64,000 nucleotides of DNA. Source: Phalacrocorax aristotelis (lineage: Eukaryota > Chordata > Aves > Suliformes > Phalacrocoracidae). Where the stretch lies: NCBI RefSeq assembly GCF_949628215.1, contig NC_134284.1, positions 2,170,001 to 2,234,000 on the forward strand, in the 5' to 3' direction. The notes beneath the pieces were generated by a model. That model saw only the letters and a list, made by a program, of their open reading frames with translations. It was not told the DNA's origin and ran no database searches. Positions 14,337 through 24,525 of this stretch are shown piece by piece (the stretch's first letter is position 1; each line of letters begins with the position of its first letter). Position numbers and translations under genes: made by a program.

Positions 14337-14856
14337 CGTGCTGGTTTTGGCTGAGAAGGGGTTAATTCTCCTCACCGTGGGGGGCGGCTGCCTTTGGGGG
14401 GCGGCTGCCTTTCCAGCTTCCCGCGCTCTGCCGCGTGGCGGGGGGTGGGGGTGGGTGGGAGGGGCGGGGCCATGGCGGGGGCAGCCGACCCCGACTGGCC
14501 AATGGCAGGTTCATTCCATACCACGTGACACCATGACCAGGATATGAAGGGGGGGCAGTTGGCGGCTTGGGAGCGGCGCGTCGGTTCGGCGGGTGGTGAG
14601 CGGCTGCGGCGCGGGCGGTTTGTTTTGGCGGTTCGTTCCCCCTCTCCTCCCCTCCCCCACCCTGGGTTTCATGCTTCTTGTTGTTTTCCCTTTCCATTGC
14701 ATTTTTGTTGTGTTTTTTTTTATTATTATTATTTTAATTATTAAACTGTTCTTACCCCAACCCACGAGCGTTACCCTTCTGATTCTCTCCCCGATCTACC
14801 GGTGGGGGAGTGAGCGAGCGGCTGTGTGGGGCTGAGCTGCCGGCTACACCACGACA
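14337..14856 (+). repeat. 5' LTR of the provirus
   Basis: A 520-base LTR ending CACGACA. It starts CGTGCTGGTTTTGG where the 3' LTR starts TGTGCTGGTTTTGG, so the terminal TG appears mutated to CG. An ATTAAA polyadenylation signal lies at 14740-14745. It contains a GC-rich 17-base tandem duplication (14381-14412) that the 3' LTR lacks, which accounts for part of its extra length. Confidence 0.88.
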
Positions 14857-14863
14857 GTCTTTT

Positions 14864-14881
14864 TGGCGCCCAACGTGGGGC
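14864..14881 (+). promoter_or_regulatory. primer binding site, tRNA-Lys(1,2) type
   Basis: TGGCGCCCAACGTGGGGC lies seven bases after the 5' LTR and equals the 18-base site known for retroviruses primed by tRNA-Lys1,2. It begins minus-strand DNA synthesis. Confidence 0.85.
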
Positions 14882-14921
14882 TCAAGGGTTGGAGATAACA
14901 ACAGATGCTGGTCGCAGCACC

Positions 14922-16790
14922 ATGTTGTCCTTTTCGCAGTTGGTGTTAAAGGTTGGTGTTGGTTTGTTGAGTCTGCTCTGTTCTGCTGTGACTAGTAACG
15001 TTTTGCCTACGCGATTTGTTATGCAAACACTGGTTTTCAGCTTTATCTGGTATTTGGGGTTTTTGCTGAAACCGTTACTGTACCTTGGATACCACCTCAT
15101 TGAGGCAATTAGCAATTATAACTCCTCCTCGGAGAGATCTTATATGGAGGAAATACAGAATGGTGTCTTTGCAACTTTATTCTATGATGTCTCTGCCTTT
15201 ATTACAACCACCTTTTTGTATCTTGAACATCCTCGGGTGGTTAAGGAACACTTATTGTTAGTTTTTGGGCATGTTGTTTTGGTTTTGACTAAGCAACTTG
15301 AGAATATCACCCAGAAATCTGCCCCGAGGCTTGATAGTTACGAGAGGCAGGGCACGTGGGATAGCATGGGCAAATACCTGGGGCAGTGGGCACCCCCAGT
15401 GTTTTGGAGTTTCACCCCTGAACAAGTGCAGAATCCTGAAAAACTAGTAGAATATTTGGAGAAAGTATGTTGTTACGCTGGGAACTCCAGAGAGACACAG
15501 ATAACTGCAACGTGCCGGGGCCTGGCCCACGCGTACCGAGCCCTGCTCAACAGTATTCAGTGCTCCCAAGGGGAAGAGAAGGTCTCTGGGTTGAAAGACA
15601 AAGTGACAGGCACTGCAGCTAATCAAACCCACAGGAAAAGCACCGCGGCCACTCAAACCCCCACGACAGGTACTGGAGCTGACTCAGAGAATCAACCCGT
15701 GCCAGTATCAGTCACCCCCATACACAAGACGAAATATTGGAAGCGGACGTCAACTCGTTTAGAACGGGATGATGAAGAACCAGGGCCATCACGGGGAGAG
15801 GAGGAAGAAGTCATAAATGAAACGGAGACCACCCGATCCCTGTCCTTGAGTGAGCTGCGAGATACGTGAAAAGATTTCAGCCGTCGTTCAGGTGAGCACA
15901 TTGTCACCTGGCTGCTCCGGTGCTGGGATAACGGGGCCAGTAGCCTGGAATTAGAGGGAAAAGAAGCCAAACAATTGGGATCCCTTTCTGGGGAAGGGGG
16001 CGTTGACAAAGCAATTGGGAAAAAAACACAAGCCCTCAGCCTCTGGAGGCGACTCCTGTCCGGAGTGAAGGAAAGGTAGCCCTTTAAAGAAGATGTTACA
16101 TATCGCCTAGGAAAACGGACAACTATGGGGCAAGACATCCAGTATCTAAGGGAATTAGCTGTGTTTGAGGTGATTTATGGTGATCTGGATGATCAACGGT
16201 CATCCAAAGATCCAGATGAAGCTGAGCACATATGACCCGTGTGGCAGAAGTTTGTACGGAGCGCACCATCTTCACATGCAAACTCATTGGCAGTGATGTC
16301 CTGGACAGGGGACGAGGCACCAATGGTGGTGGAGGTGACTGATAGACTCTGGGATTATAAAGCAAATATCTCTTCCTCGCTAGTCTCTGCTCTGGAGAAA
16401 CTGTCCTGAGAGGTCCAGCAACTCAAAGAAGATATGTCCTGCTCCCTACCTCTATGGGGTAGTGTCTCAGCTGTTAGGAATAAGTGTCCCTTTGCTCAAA
16501 GGAGAGGATACCCACTACAGGCCACCCTATGGTTCTACCTGCATGACCACGGAGAGGACATGATGAGGTGGGATGGCAAGCCTACCTCGACCTTAGAGGC
16601 ACGTGTACGTGAGCTGCAAGGAAGAACAATCACTCAGGGAGGTTCTTCCAGGAAAGCTGCTGCTCCAATTTCCAGTGAGCAGGTCCCCAGACAGAGGAGT
16701 AGAAGTGCTGATTTTATTTCTGAGCTTAATAGAGAGACTCTTGATTCAGATTTACAGGAAGTGAGTTGTGACTGCCATGATCAGGACTAG
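14922..16790 (+). pseudogene. gag: retroviral gag, interrupted by stops
   Basis: One reading frame runs from ATG 14922 to TAG 16788-16790, cut by TGA 15867, TAG 16077, TGA 16233 and TGA 16407. The first open piece is 315 residues. Its residues about 5-60 hold two strongly hydrophobic stretches (around VGVGLLSLLCSAV and FIWYLGFLLKPLLYLGY), then a mixed region and an acidic, Ser/Thr-rich tail. Residue 2 is Leu, so the Gly needed for N-myristoylation is absent; membrane binding may rely on the hydrophobic segments. The last piece, 16434-16790, is basic and proline/serine-rich and ends in a Cys/His cluster (CDCHDQD) that is not a standard CCHC zinc knuckle. Assignment as Gag rests on position between the primer site and protease; I recognise no standard capsid motif. 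Confidence 0.6.
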
Positions 16791-16811
16791 AAGTGCCCTG
16801 CCTCCAGCCGG

Positions 16812-17349
16812 GTGGAGGAATGGGATAACCGGGCTTACGGGACTGTGTGGATCCGATGGCCTGGCACGTCCGACCCACAGGAGTATAAAGCTTTAGTGGG
16901 CACCGGCGCACAGTGCACCTTAATGCCATCAAACTATATAGGGGCAGAACCCATCAGCATTGCTGGAGTGACAGGGGGATCCCAAGAGCTAACTGTATTG
17001 GAGGCCGAAGTGAGCCTAACCGGGAACGAGTGGCAGAAGCACCCTATTGTGACTGGCCCAGAGGCTCCGTGCATCCTTGGCATAGACTAACTCAGGAGAG
17101 GGCATTTCAAGGACCCAAAATGGTACAGATGGGCTTTTGGTGTAGCCGCCTTGGAGGTGGAGGGAATTAAACAGCTGTCTACCTTGCCTGGCCTCTCGAA
17201 GGACCCTTCTGTGGTGGGGTTGCTGAGGGTCAAAGAACAACAGGTGCCGATCGCCACCACAACAGTGCACCGGCGGCAATATCGCACCAACCGAGACTCT
17301 CTGATTCCCATCCATGAGCTCACTGACCAACTGGAGAGCCAAGGAGTCA
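16812..17349 (+). pseudogene. pro: retroviral aspartic protease region, damaged
   Basis: The frame is the same as gag and follows its TAG at 16788. A protease signature is readable: ALVGTGAQ at about 16890-16913 and CILGID just before the TAA at 17088-17090. Retropepsins need Asp-Thr/Ser-Gly; here the first codon of that triad is GGC (Gly) at 16899-16901, so the enzyme would be inactive. After TAA the same frame continues as a linker to reverse transcriptase, ending GVIS then TAG at about 17355. The shared gag-pro frame with an intervening TAG could be a readthrough arrangement or simply decay. Confidence 0.7.
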
Positions 17350-19974
17350 TCAGTTAGGACCCCCTCACCCTTTAACAGTCCCATATGGCCAGTGTGGAAA
17401 TCTAATGGAGAGTGGAGGCTAACAGTAGACTATCGTGGCCTGAACGAAGTCACTCCACCGTTGAGTGCTTCTGTGCCAGACATGCTAGAACTTCAATATG
17501 AACTAGAGTCCAAGGCAGCCAAGTGGTATGCCACAATTGATATTGCTAATGCATTCTTCTCAATCCCTCTGGCAGCAGAGTGCAGGACACAGTTTGCTTT
17601 CACATGGAGGGGCGTCCAGTACACCTGGAATCGACTGCCCCAGGGGTGGAAACACAGCCCTACCATTTGCCATGGGCTGATTCAGACTGTACTAGAACAG
17701 GGAGAAGCTCCAGAACACCTTCAATACATTGATGACATCATCGTATGGGGCAACACAGCAGAAGAAGTTTTTGAGAAAGGAGAGAAAATAGTCCAAATCC
17801 TTCTGAAAGCTGGTTTTGCCATAAAACAAAGTAAGGAGAAGGGACCCGCACAAGAGATCCAGTTCTTAGGAATCAAATGGCAAGATGGGCACTGTCAGAT
17901 CCCAGTCGATGTGATCCACAAAATAGCAGCCATGTCTCCACCAACTAGCAAAAAGGGAACACAAGCTTTCTTGGGCGTTGTGGGTTTTTGGAGGATGCAT
18001 ATTCCAAATTACAGTCTGATCGTAAGCCCTCTCTATCCAGTCACCCGGAAAAAGAATGATTTCAAATGGGGCCCTGAGCAGCAACAAGCCTTTGAACAGA
18101 TTAAACAGGAGACAGTTCACACAGTAGGCCTTGGGCCAGTCCGGGCAGGACAAGATGTAAAAAATGTGCTCTACACCGCAGCCGGGGAGAATGGCCCTAC
18201 CTGGAGCCTCTGGCAGAAAGCACATGGGGAGACCCGGGGTCGACCCCTAGGTTTTTGGAGTCGGGGATACAGAGGGTCTGAAGCCCGCTATACTCCAACT
18301 GAAAAAGAGACATTGGCAGCATATGAAGGGGTCTGAGCTGCTTCAGAAGTGGTTGGTACTGAGGCACAGCTGCTCCTGGCACCCCGACTGCCAGTGCTGG
18401 GCTGGATGTTCAGAGGGAACGTCCCCTCCACACACCATGCAACTGATGCTACGTGGAGTAGATGGGTTGCACTGATCACCCAGCGGGCTTGAGTAGGAAA
18501 CCCCAGTCGTCCAGGAATCTTGGAAGTGATCATGGACTGGCCAGAAGGCAAAGATTTTGGATTATCACCAGAGGAGGAGGTGACACGTGCTGAAGAAGCC
18601 CCACTGTGTAACAAACTGCCAGAAGATGAGAAGCAATATGCCCTGTTCACTGATGGGTCCTGTCGCCTTGTGGGGAAGCACCGGAGACGGAAGGCTGCTG
18701 TATGGAGTCCTACGCGACAAGTAGCAGAAACTGCTGAAGGAGAAGGTGAATCGAGCCAGTTTGCAGAGGTAAAGGCCATCCAGCTGGCCTTAGACATTGC
18801 TGAATGGCAAAGGTGGCCAGTGCTCTATCTCTGTACTGACTCCTGGATGATGGCAAATGCCCTGTGGGGCTGGCTGCAGCAGTGGAAGCAGAACTGGCAG
18901 CGCAGAGGCAAACCCATCTGGGCCGTCAAATTGGGGCAAGATATTGCTGCCCGGGTAGAGAACCTGGTTGTAAAGGTACGGCATGTGGATGCTCACGTCC
19001 CCAAGAGTCGGGCCACTGAAGAGCATCGAAACAACCAGCAGGTGGATCAGGCTGCCAAGATTGAAGTGGCTGAGGTGGATCTGGACTGGCAGCAAAAGGG
19101 TGAACTATTTCTAGCTCGGTGGGCCCATGACACCTCAGGCCATCAAGGGAGAGATGCAACATACAGGTGGGCTCGTGATCGAGGGGTGGACTTGACCATG
19201 GATGTTATTGTACAGGCTATCCACGAATGTGACACGTGCACTGCAATCAAGCAAGCGAAGTGGGTAAAGCCTCTGTGGTGTGGGGGACGATGGCTGAAAT
19301 ACAAATATGGGGAGGCCTGGCAAATTGACTATATCACACTCCCACAGACCCGCCAAGGCAAGCGCCATGGGCTTACAATGGTAGAAACAACGACTGGCTG
19401 GCTGGAAACATCTCCTGTCCCCCACGCCACTGCCCGGAACGCTCTCCTGGGTCTTGAGAAACAAGTCCTGTGGCGACATGGCACCCCAGAGAGAACTGAG
19501 TCAGGCAACGGGACTCATTTCCGAAATAGCCTCATAGACACCTGGGCCAAAGAGCACGGCATTGAGTGGGTGTATCACACCCCCTGTCACACACCAGCCT
19601 CTGGGAAAATTGAACGATACAATGGACTGTTAAAAACTACACTGAGAGCAAGGGGGGGTGGGACATTCAGGCACTGGGGTGCACGTTTAGCAAAAGCCAT
19701 GTGGTTAGTCAACACGAGGGGATCTGCCAGGCGAGCTGGCCCTGCCCAGTCAGAAATCCTACATACTGTGGAAGGGGATGGAGTCCCTGTAGCGCACGCA
19801 AAAAGTATGCTGGGCAACACAGTCTGGGTTCTTCCTGCCTTGGGCAAAGGCAAAGCCATTCGTGGGATTGCTTTTGCTCGAGGACCTGGGCGCACTTGGT
19901 GGGTGATGCGGGAGGATGGAGGAGTCCGATGTGTGCCTCAAGGGGGTTTGATTTTGGACAAGAACAGGAAATGA
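17350..19974 (+). pseudogene. pol: retroviral pol: reverse transcriptase, RNase H, integrase
   Basis: One frame to TGA 19972-19974, shifted by one from gag-pro near 17350 and cut by TGA 18334-18336 and TGA 18490-18492. Reverse transcriptase: SPFNSPIWPVWK entry, LTVDYRGLNEVT, LPQGWKHSPTICHG, and the catalytic YIDD at 17725-17736. RNase H: acidic residues in LFTDGSC (about 18640), FAEVKAI (about 18760), LCTDSW (about 18830) and VDQAAK (about 19045) are all kept. Integrase: an HHCC zinc site from about 19126 (HDTSGH) to 19235 (CDTC), the first catalytic Asp in QIDYI near 19325, and the final Glu at 19612-19614 (KIERYNG). The middle Asp of the DDE triad is replaced by Gly at 19504-19506. The domain order is normal and no dUTPase was recognised. 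Confidence 0.88.
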
Positions 19975-19979
19975 ACTGA

Positions 19980-20261
19980 ATGGCACGATGCAAACTGCTA
20001 TATAATATTGTGTGTCACCTCTGTGTTGTATCAATGATATCAGAGTACGAGCCTCCCAAGCCATGGAAGATCAACTTAGATGAAACAGCAAAGTGCAGCA
20101 GTGATGGAACAATGACTGACTCGGTATGCAGCAACCCAACGCACACACACCATCTCTCCCGCCCTGAAAGCCTGATACGGCAGATGGAGCCCAGAGTCAT
20201 GGACTGGGTGAACTCAATGGACATTTTAATGGACATTTTACAGGGAAGGTCCATGAACTAA
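19980..20261 (+). other. small open frame after integrase, function unknown
   Basis: A 93-residue open frame begins five bases after the pol stop, in another frame, where env would lie. It has a short hydrophobic start (LLYNIVCHLCVVSM) and a polar remainder, with no cleavage site, fusion peptide or anchor. It may be an accessory gene, an env vestige or chance. Confidence 0.3.
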
Positions 20262-20370
20262 GGGAATGATGTCTGTGTATTATGTTAAAGGATGGGAAGG
20301 GCAGGGGTGGTGGTTGGTGAGGTTGTATTGGATCGTATGGGACCTGGGCATGGTGTAAATGGTATGGAAT

Positions 20371-20383
20371 AAGGGGTGGAGAA
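20371..20383 (+). promoter_or_regulatory. polypurine tract
   Basis: AAGGGGTGGAGAA lies directly before the 3' LTR; this is the expected position of the plus-strand DNA primer. One T interrupts the purines. Confidence 0.7.
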
Positions 20384-20862
20384 TGTGCTGGTTTTGGCTG
20401 AGAAGGGGTTAATTCTCCTCACCGTGGTGGCTGGGGACCTTTCCAGCTTCCCGCGCTCTGCCATGTGGGCAGGAGGCTGGGAGGGGCGGGGCCATGGCGG
20501 AGGCGGCTGACCCCGACTGGCCAATGGCAGGTTCATTCCATACCACGTGACACCATGACCAGTCTATGGAGGGGGGCAGTTGGCGGCTCGGGAGCGGCGC
20601 GGCGGTGGGTCGGCGGGCGGCGAGTGGCTGCGGCGCGGGCGGGTTGTTTCAGGGGTACATCTCCACCCCTCCCCACCCCCAGGTTTCATGCCTCTCATCG
20701 TTTTCCTTTCCATTGCATTTTTGTTATTTTTTTTTAATTTAAATTATTAAATTGTTCTTATCCCAACCCATGAGCGTTACCCTTCTGATTCTCTCCCCCA
20801 TCTACCAGTGGGGGAGTGAGCGAGCGGCTGTGTGGGGCTGAGTTGCCAGCCAAAACATGACA
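20384..20862 (+). repeat. 3' LTR of the provirus
   Basis: A 479-base LTR, TGTGCTGG...ATGACA, matching the 5' LTR along its length with many substitutions and a few indels. An ATTAAA signal lies at 20746-20751. The visible divergence shows the insertion is not recent. Confidence 0.88.
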
Positions 20863-20867
20863 CTCAT
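20863..20867. repeat. target-site duplication CTCAT, right copy
   Basis: Exact copy of 14332-14336, directly following the terminal CA of the 3' LTR. Confidence 0.85.
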
Positions 20868-20874
20868 ATCTATT

Positions 20875-20895
20875 TGTGTGTGTATATATATATAT
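20875..20895. repeat. TG/TA dinucleotide repeat
   Basis: Alternating TG then TA units just outside the provirus's right duplication. Confidence 0.9.
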
Positions 20896-21221
20896 CTGAA
20901 GGAAGCTCTCACATGCCTTCAGAGATAAGTAATTCCTGCTTATTGAAAGAAGCAGTAATTTGCATCAGGGTTATATGTCTGTATGTATAGGTGATGTTTA
21001 CGGAGATAAATAGAAGCCAGACTTACCCATATACAGATATGAAAAGGCTTTTGTTTCTCAGTTGTATGAGTCAATTGCTAATTATTTACAGGTTCTTTTT
21101 TTGGGGGGGGCTATATTAAGTTTTAAGTAGAAGTTGTATCATGAAATGCTGTTGCTTTTTCCTCTTGCAAATAATATTGTGCTTACAACAGTTCAGCATA
21201 TGATTCTTTTCTTTTTTACAG

Positions 21222-21435
21222 ATGGTGTGAAGATTGACAATTGAGGGGAGAGTGATTATATGCTTTTTTACACAACGGTTTTTGTAAAAGTGTGGTTTTC
21301 GGACACTCTGAAGGCAATGAATTATCATCACTGAAAACTTCTGTGAGGTGATTTATTCTTAAGAGATACTTATTATCATTATCATATATTGTTGCAGTTT
21401 GATTTCAAAATAAACTCTTGCATTTCATTAAATTT
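21222..21435 (+). other. weak alternative FSIP1 terminal exon
   Basis: TTCTTTTCTTTTTTACAG ends at 21221. If spliced from the donor at 12676 (phase 0), the frame would read only two codons, ATG GTG, then TGA. An AATAAA signal follows at 21409-21414, about 190 bases on, so the pieces of a terminal exon are present. The absence of protein content makes this weaker than the candidate at 27607. Confidence 0.2.
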
Positions 21436-24400
21436 CCTGGGAGTGTTCTATCTGACAACTAAATGTACATGCGCATTTGCATAGCTGTGTGTCTGATAGA
21501 CGTGCATGTCTTTGTTCATGAAAAATATAAAATGCAATTTGCAAGTTCCGTTTATACTGATGAGACTTCATTACAACAGAACATGTGAAAGGTATATAAT
21601 GATTTCATCTTTGCTCCTTTGCACACAATCTACTTTCTTCATGTAGTTAGCTAAAACCTGGCGTCTGTCATCCCAGGTCGGTTTGCTGGAGCTTGCAGCC
21701 TGTCTGGCTGCTGAGCCCTGACTCAGTGAAGGACCCAAATACGTACTCAGTCCTCTGCCTGGGGCTGTCTGCTCGACTGCTGGTTTGATTGGCAGTAAAG
21801 ACTTGCACAAATCCTCTGCTGGATCAGAACATCAGCACCAGTCTGCTCAGCTGCATCTGATTCTTGATCCTGCGAAGAGTGTGACCATAGAGCAGGCAAC
21901 CTTATCCTCTGATTAAGAAGTGTAACTAAGTGATGAAAGATCTTAGTCCCTTGTGAAGGCTCGGTGTGAATAAAAGTGAAGGAGTGCAGAAGTTTGCCCT
22001 AGCAGTTACTGGATTGTGAAACCCTATAGTAATGGCTAGCTGTGGGGAGGGTAATACAGCTGGTTTGTGTTTGAGATAATAATAAAAATTCATGACAAGT
22101 TTTAGCTTTTCCACTCTTTAACTACTATTTCTCCTGAATTTCCTACTTATTTACTGAGCTGATGGTTAGTTTTTCATTTCATGCACTGTAGTGTCAGAAT
22201 AGGAAGAAATTATTAAAAAAAAAGTGGTTCCCTCTTAAAGGGTTTTTATTTGGGGGTAAGGGAGAGAGTCTCTAGCAAAGGAAGCTCAACAGATTTTCCC
22301 ACTGCCAAGCTCTCATTTGACACAAGCTAAAAGGACAAATTCTTTCTCAGATAATATACTAGCCATTTTACATTCAATAAGAAAAGATGTATGGATACAA
22401 AGTTAACTATACAATGGCTGCATTATCGCATAGGGTTTACCTGAACTAATCTGAGTGTTTAAATTAATGCACATATTGGCTCAGATTTTAATCTCATTTA
22501 TGGAGTTGCCAGTCTGAGTGGATGTACACTCCTGAGGACGTGATAATCATGTGGGTATAACAGAGATCAGAATCTAACCTGCTTTCTTTAAATTTAAAAT
22601 GTAAATGGGACACTATATTTGTGACAAGCAAGTGCTGGTTATTGTTTTATTTTATAATATTTTTACTTGTTTTGCAACAGCAATAACAGATCCGTGGATA
22701 CTGGGTGTTCCCATTGCTCTTCATAGGATTGCTGTAAGCACATTTCATGGAGCTTTGCAAATCTCACATAGATGTATTTTTTATCTTCCTTAAAAGTTTT
22801 AAGTCTGTGTCATAATTTCTTTAACATAAATGTAATCAAAGCAATAGTGACAAAGTTCTTTTGAGAGTATTTTCTGTGCCTGTGTGCAGGACTGTCCGCT
22901 GGCTGTAATCTTACCACAGTCCAGTTATGTTCACATGGAATTCATGTTTTACAGTCCTTCTCAAAAGCAGTGTTAAAGTGCTCAGATAGTTTTTGAAGAA
23001 AAACTAAGATCTGTTTCAAGTTTGTATGTAGAATATCTACAAAGTATATTAAGAGAAATAATAAATAATTATTACTTTTCTGGTGTATTTTGCTATCTTA
23101 AATATCTCACTGTTATAAAAAGCTTTTCCTAACACCCTCAAGGAAGAGCCTGTTGCTGACTAAGCCTTAAAATATTCCTGAAGCCAACTTTTATTCACAT
23201 CTGGCGTTTCAGGGGTAAGCAGGCAAGTTTGAACAACTAGTGCCTTGAAGAGTATATTCCGACAGGAACGCTATTACTTCACTTCAGGTCTTGGGAAGCA
23301 CCGAGCACCCTGCACCAGTTGTAGTTGCTGCAAACCACAGGGACCTAGCGCTCATGAAATGCTATTCCACAGGTGCTTATGGTCAGTACCCAAACTCAGA
23401 GACTGCGTCAAAAATTAGTGACCTAATATTTATCTGTGCTTGGTTTCTACTGCGTTATCTTGAGTAACAGGTCATTTGGGAAGATTTTATTTCTTGCCTG
23501 ATGTTACAGGTGAAATATCAGTTCAAGCCCTCATTTATTTATTTATTTTCAGTTTTAAGTAAAACTGGAGGAAATAAATTTGATAAAACATGTTTACTGG
23601 TATGCAGTACAGAATAATGGAGTTATGATATAAAATATAGTGGCAAGGTCATTTGCTGAAACATCACCAATATCAGGGTGAAAGGAAAGTGGAGCCCAGG
23701 AGGATTCATGGGTTTTCCTTTGTCCAGTGTCTCTCAGTTGTGACCTGCAATAACCCCTCCCTCGAGCTTACGACTGGAATTCCAGCTGCCCTGGAATGCG
23801 GTGGCTTCTCCACGGGGAGTGATGCAGCAGTGATGATTAAGATATTCAAATGAATTTTCATTTGCTGCCTGACTCAGAATTTAGAAACAGGTTTTCCAAA
23901 ACGCATACCTTCATTCAGCGCCAGTTGTATTTGGTAAAAAATTCTGACAACTGGCTTCTTTACAGTCTGTCCTAGTTCTGTTCATCCCAAAACACAGCAG
24001 AGCACAAGAGACTAATTTTTAAAGTTATCCCTCTGCCTTTTGGGCTTTGAGATCTGTTTTGTATTGAGGAATAAGAAATCTTGTGTGTGCATGTAGGTTT
24101 GTGCTGTTTTGTGCTCCTTATCTTATTTCCCACTATGACTTTACAGTGCAAGACAGGTAATTTTGTTCCAACTATTTAATAGTGCTGAAAGCAACATACC
24201 CATAATTTTGCTGTGCTTGCATCTATTTGCTAAACCGTATGTGACCAAACCATTCTGCCATTGTCACTGAGACTCCTCAGTAATACCCATACCGTGCTGG
24301 TGTTCACGGTGGCTGGCGCTCAGCTTGTTGGTATTGATTTACTCTAGTGGGTATGTTATGGTGCTGCATGGTTTGCCCTTTTAAATTACAAAATCCATAC

Positions 24401-24450
24401 TCTTTTCCTCTGAAAGAGGTAAATAAGGGTGATTCAATCATCTTCATGAA

Positions 24451-24525
24451 TGATATGTGTATATATATAAGTAAATAGAAATTATATATTTATTTAATAT
24501 ATATAATATAGACTATAAATACATA
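24451..24525. repeat. AT-rich low-complexity stretch
   Basis: Irregular TA and TTTA repeats without a clean unit. Confidence 0.8.

Larger units (their letters stand above)
14337..20862 (+). mobile_element. ERV-L-like endogenous retrovirus, near full length, inactivated
   Basis: A 6526-base provirus with two LTRs, a tRNA primer site, gag, protease, reverse transcriptase, RNase H and integrase regions, a polypurine tract and 5-base target duplications. No env-like frame with signal peptide and transmembrane anchor is seen. The reverse transcriptase (YIDD, with LPQGWKHSPTICHGL upstream) and the lack of env resemble class III ERV-L elements. Breaks include in-frame stops in gag at 15867, 16077, 16233 and 16407, TAA at 17088 after protease, a frame change near 17350, and TGA at 18334 and 18490 in pol. 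Two catalytic positions are substituted. It lies in the FSIP1 sense direction inside a presumed intron. Class assignment is by motif only. Confidence 0.88.

Noticed and set aside
14362-14765. Overlapping open frames in the 5' LTR on both strands
   Set aside because: GC-rich U3 sequence gives long frames by chance, and the 3' LTR does not preserve them.
15692-16138. 148-codon minus-strand frame inside the provirus
   Set aside because: It is antisense to gag, with no independent support.
18288-18797. 169-codon minus-strand frame inside the provirus
   Set aside because: It is a shadow of the RNase H region of pol on the plus strand.
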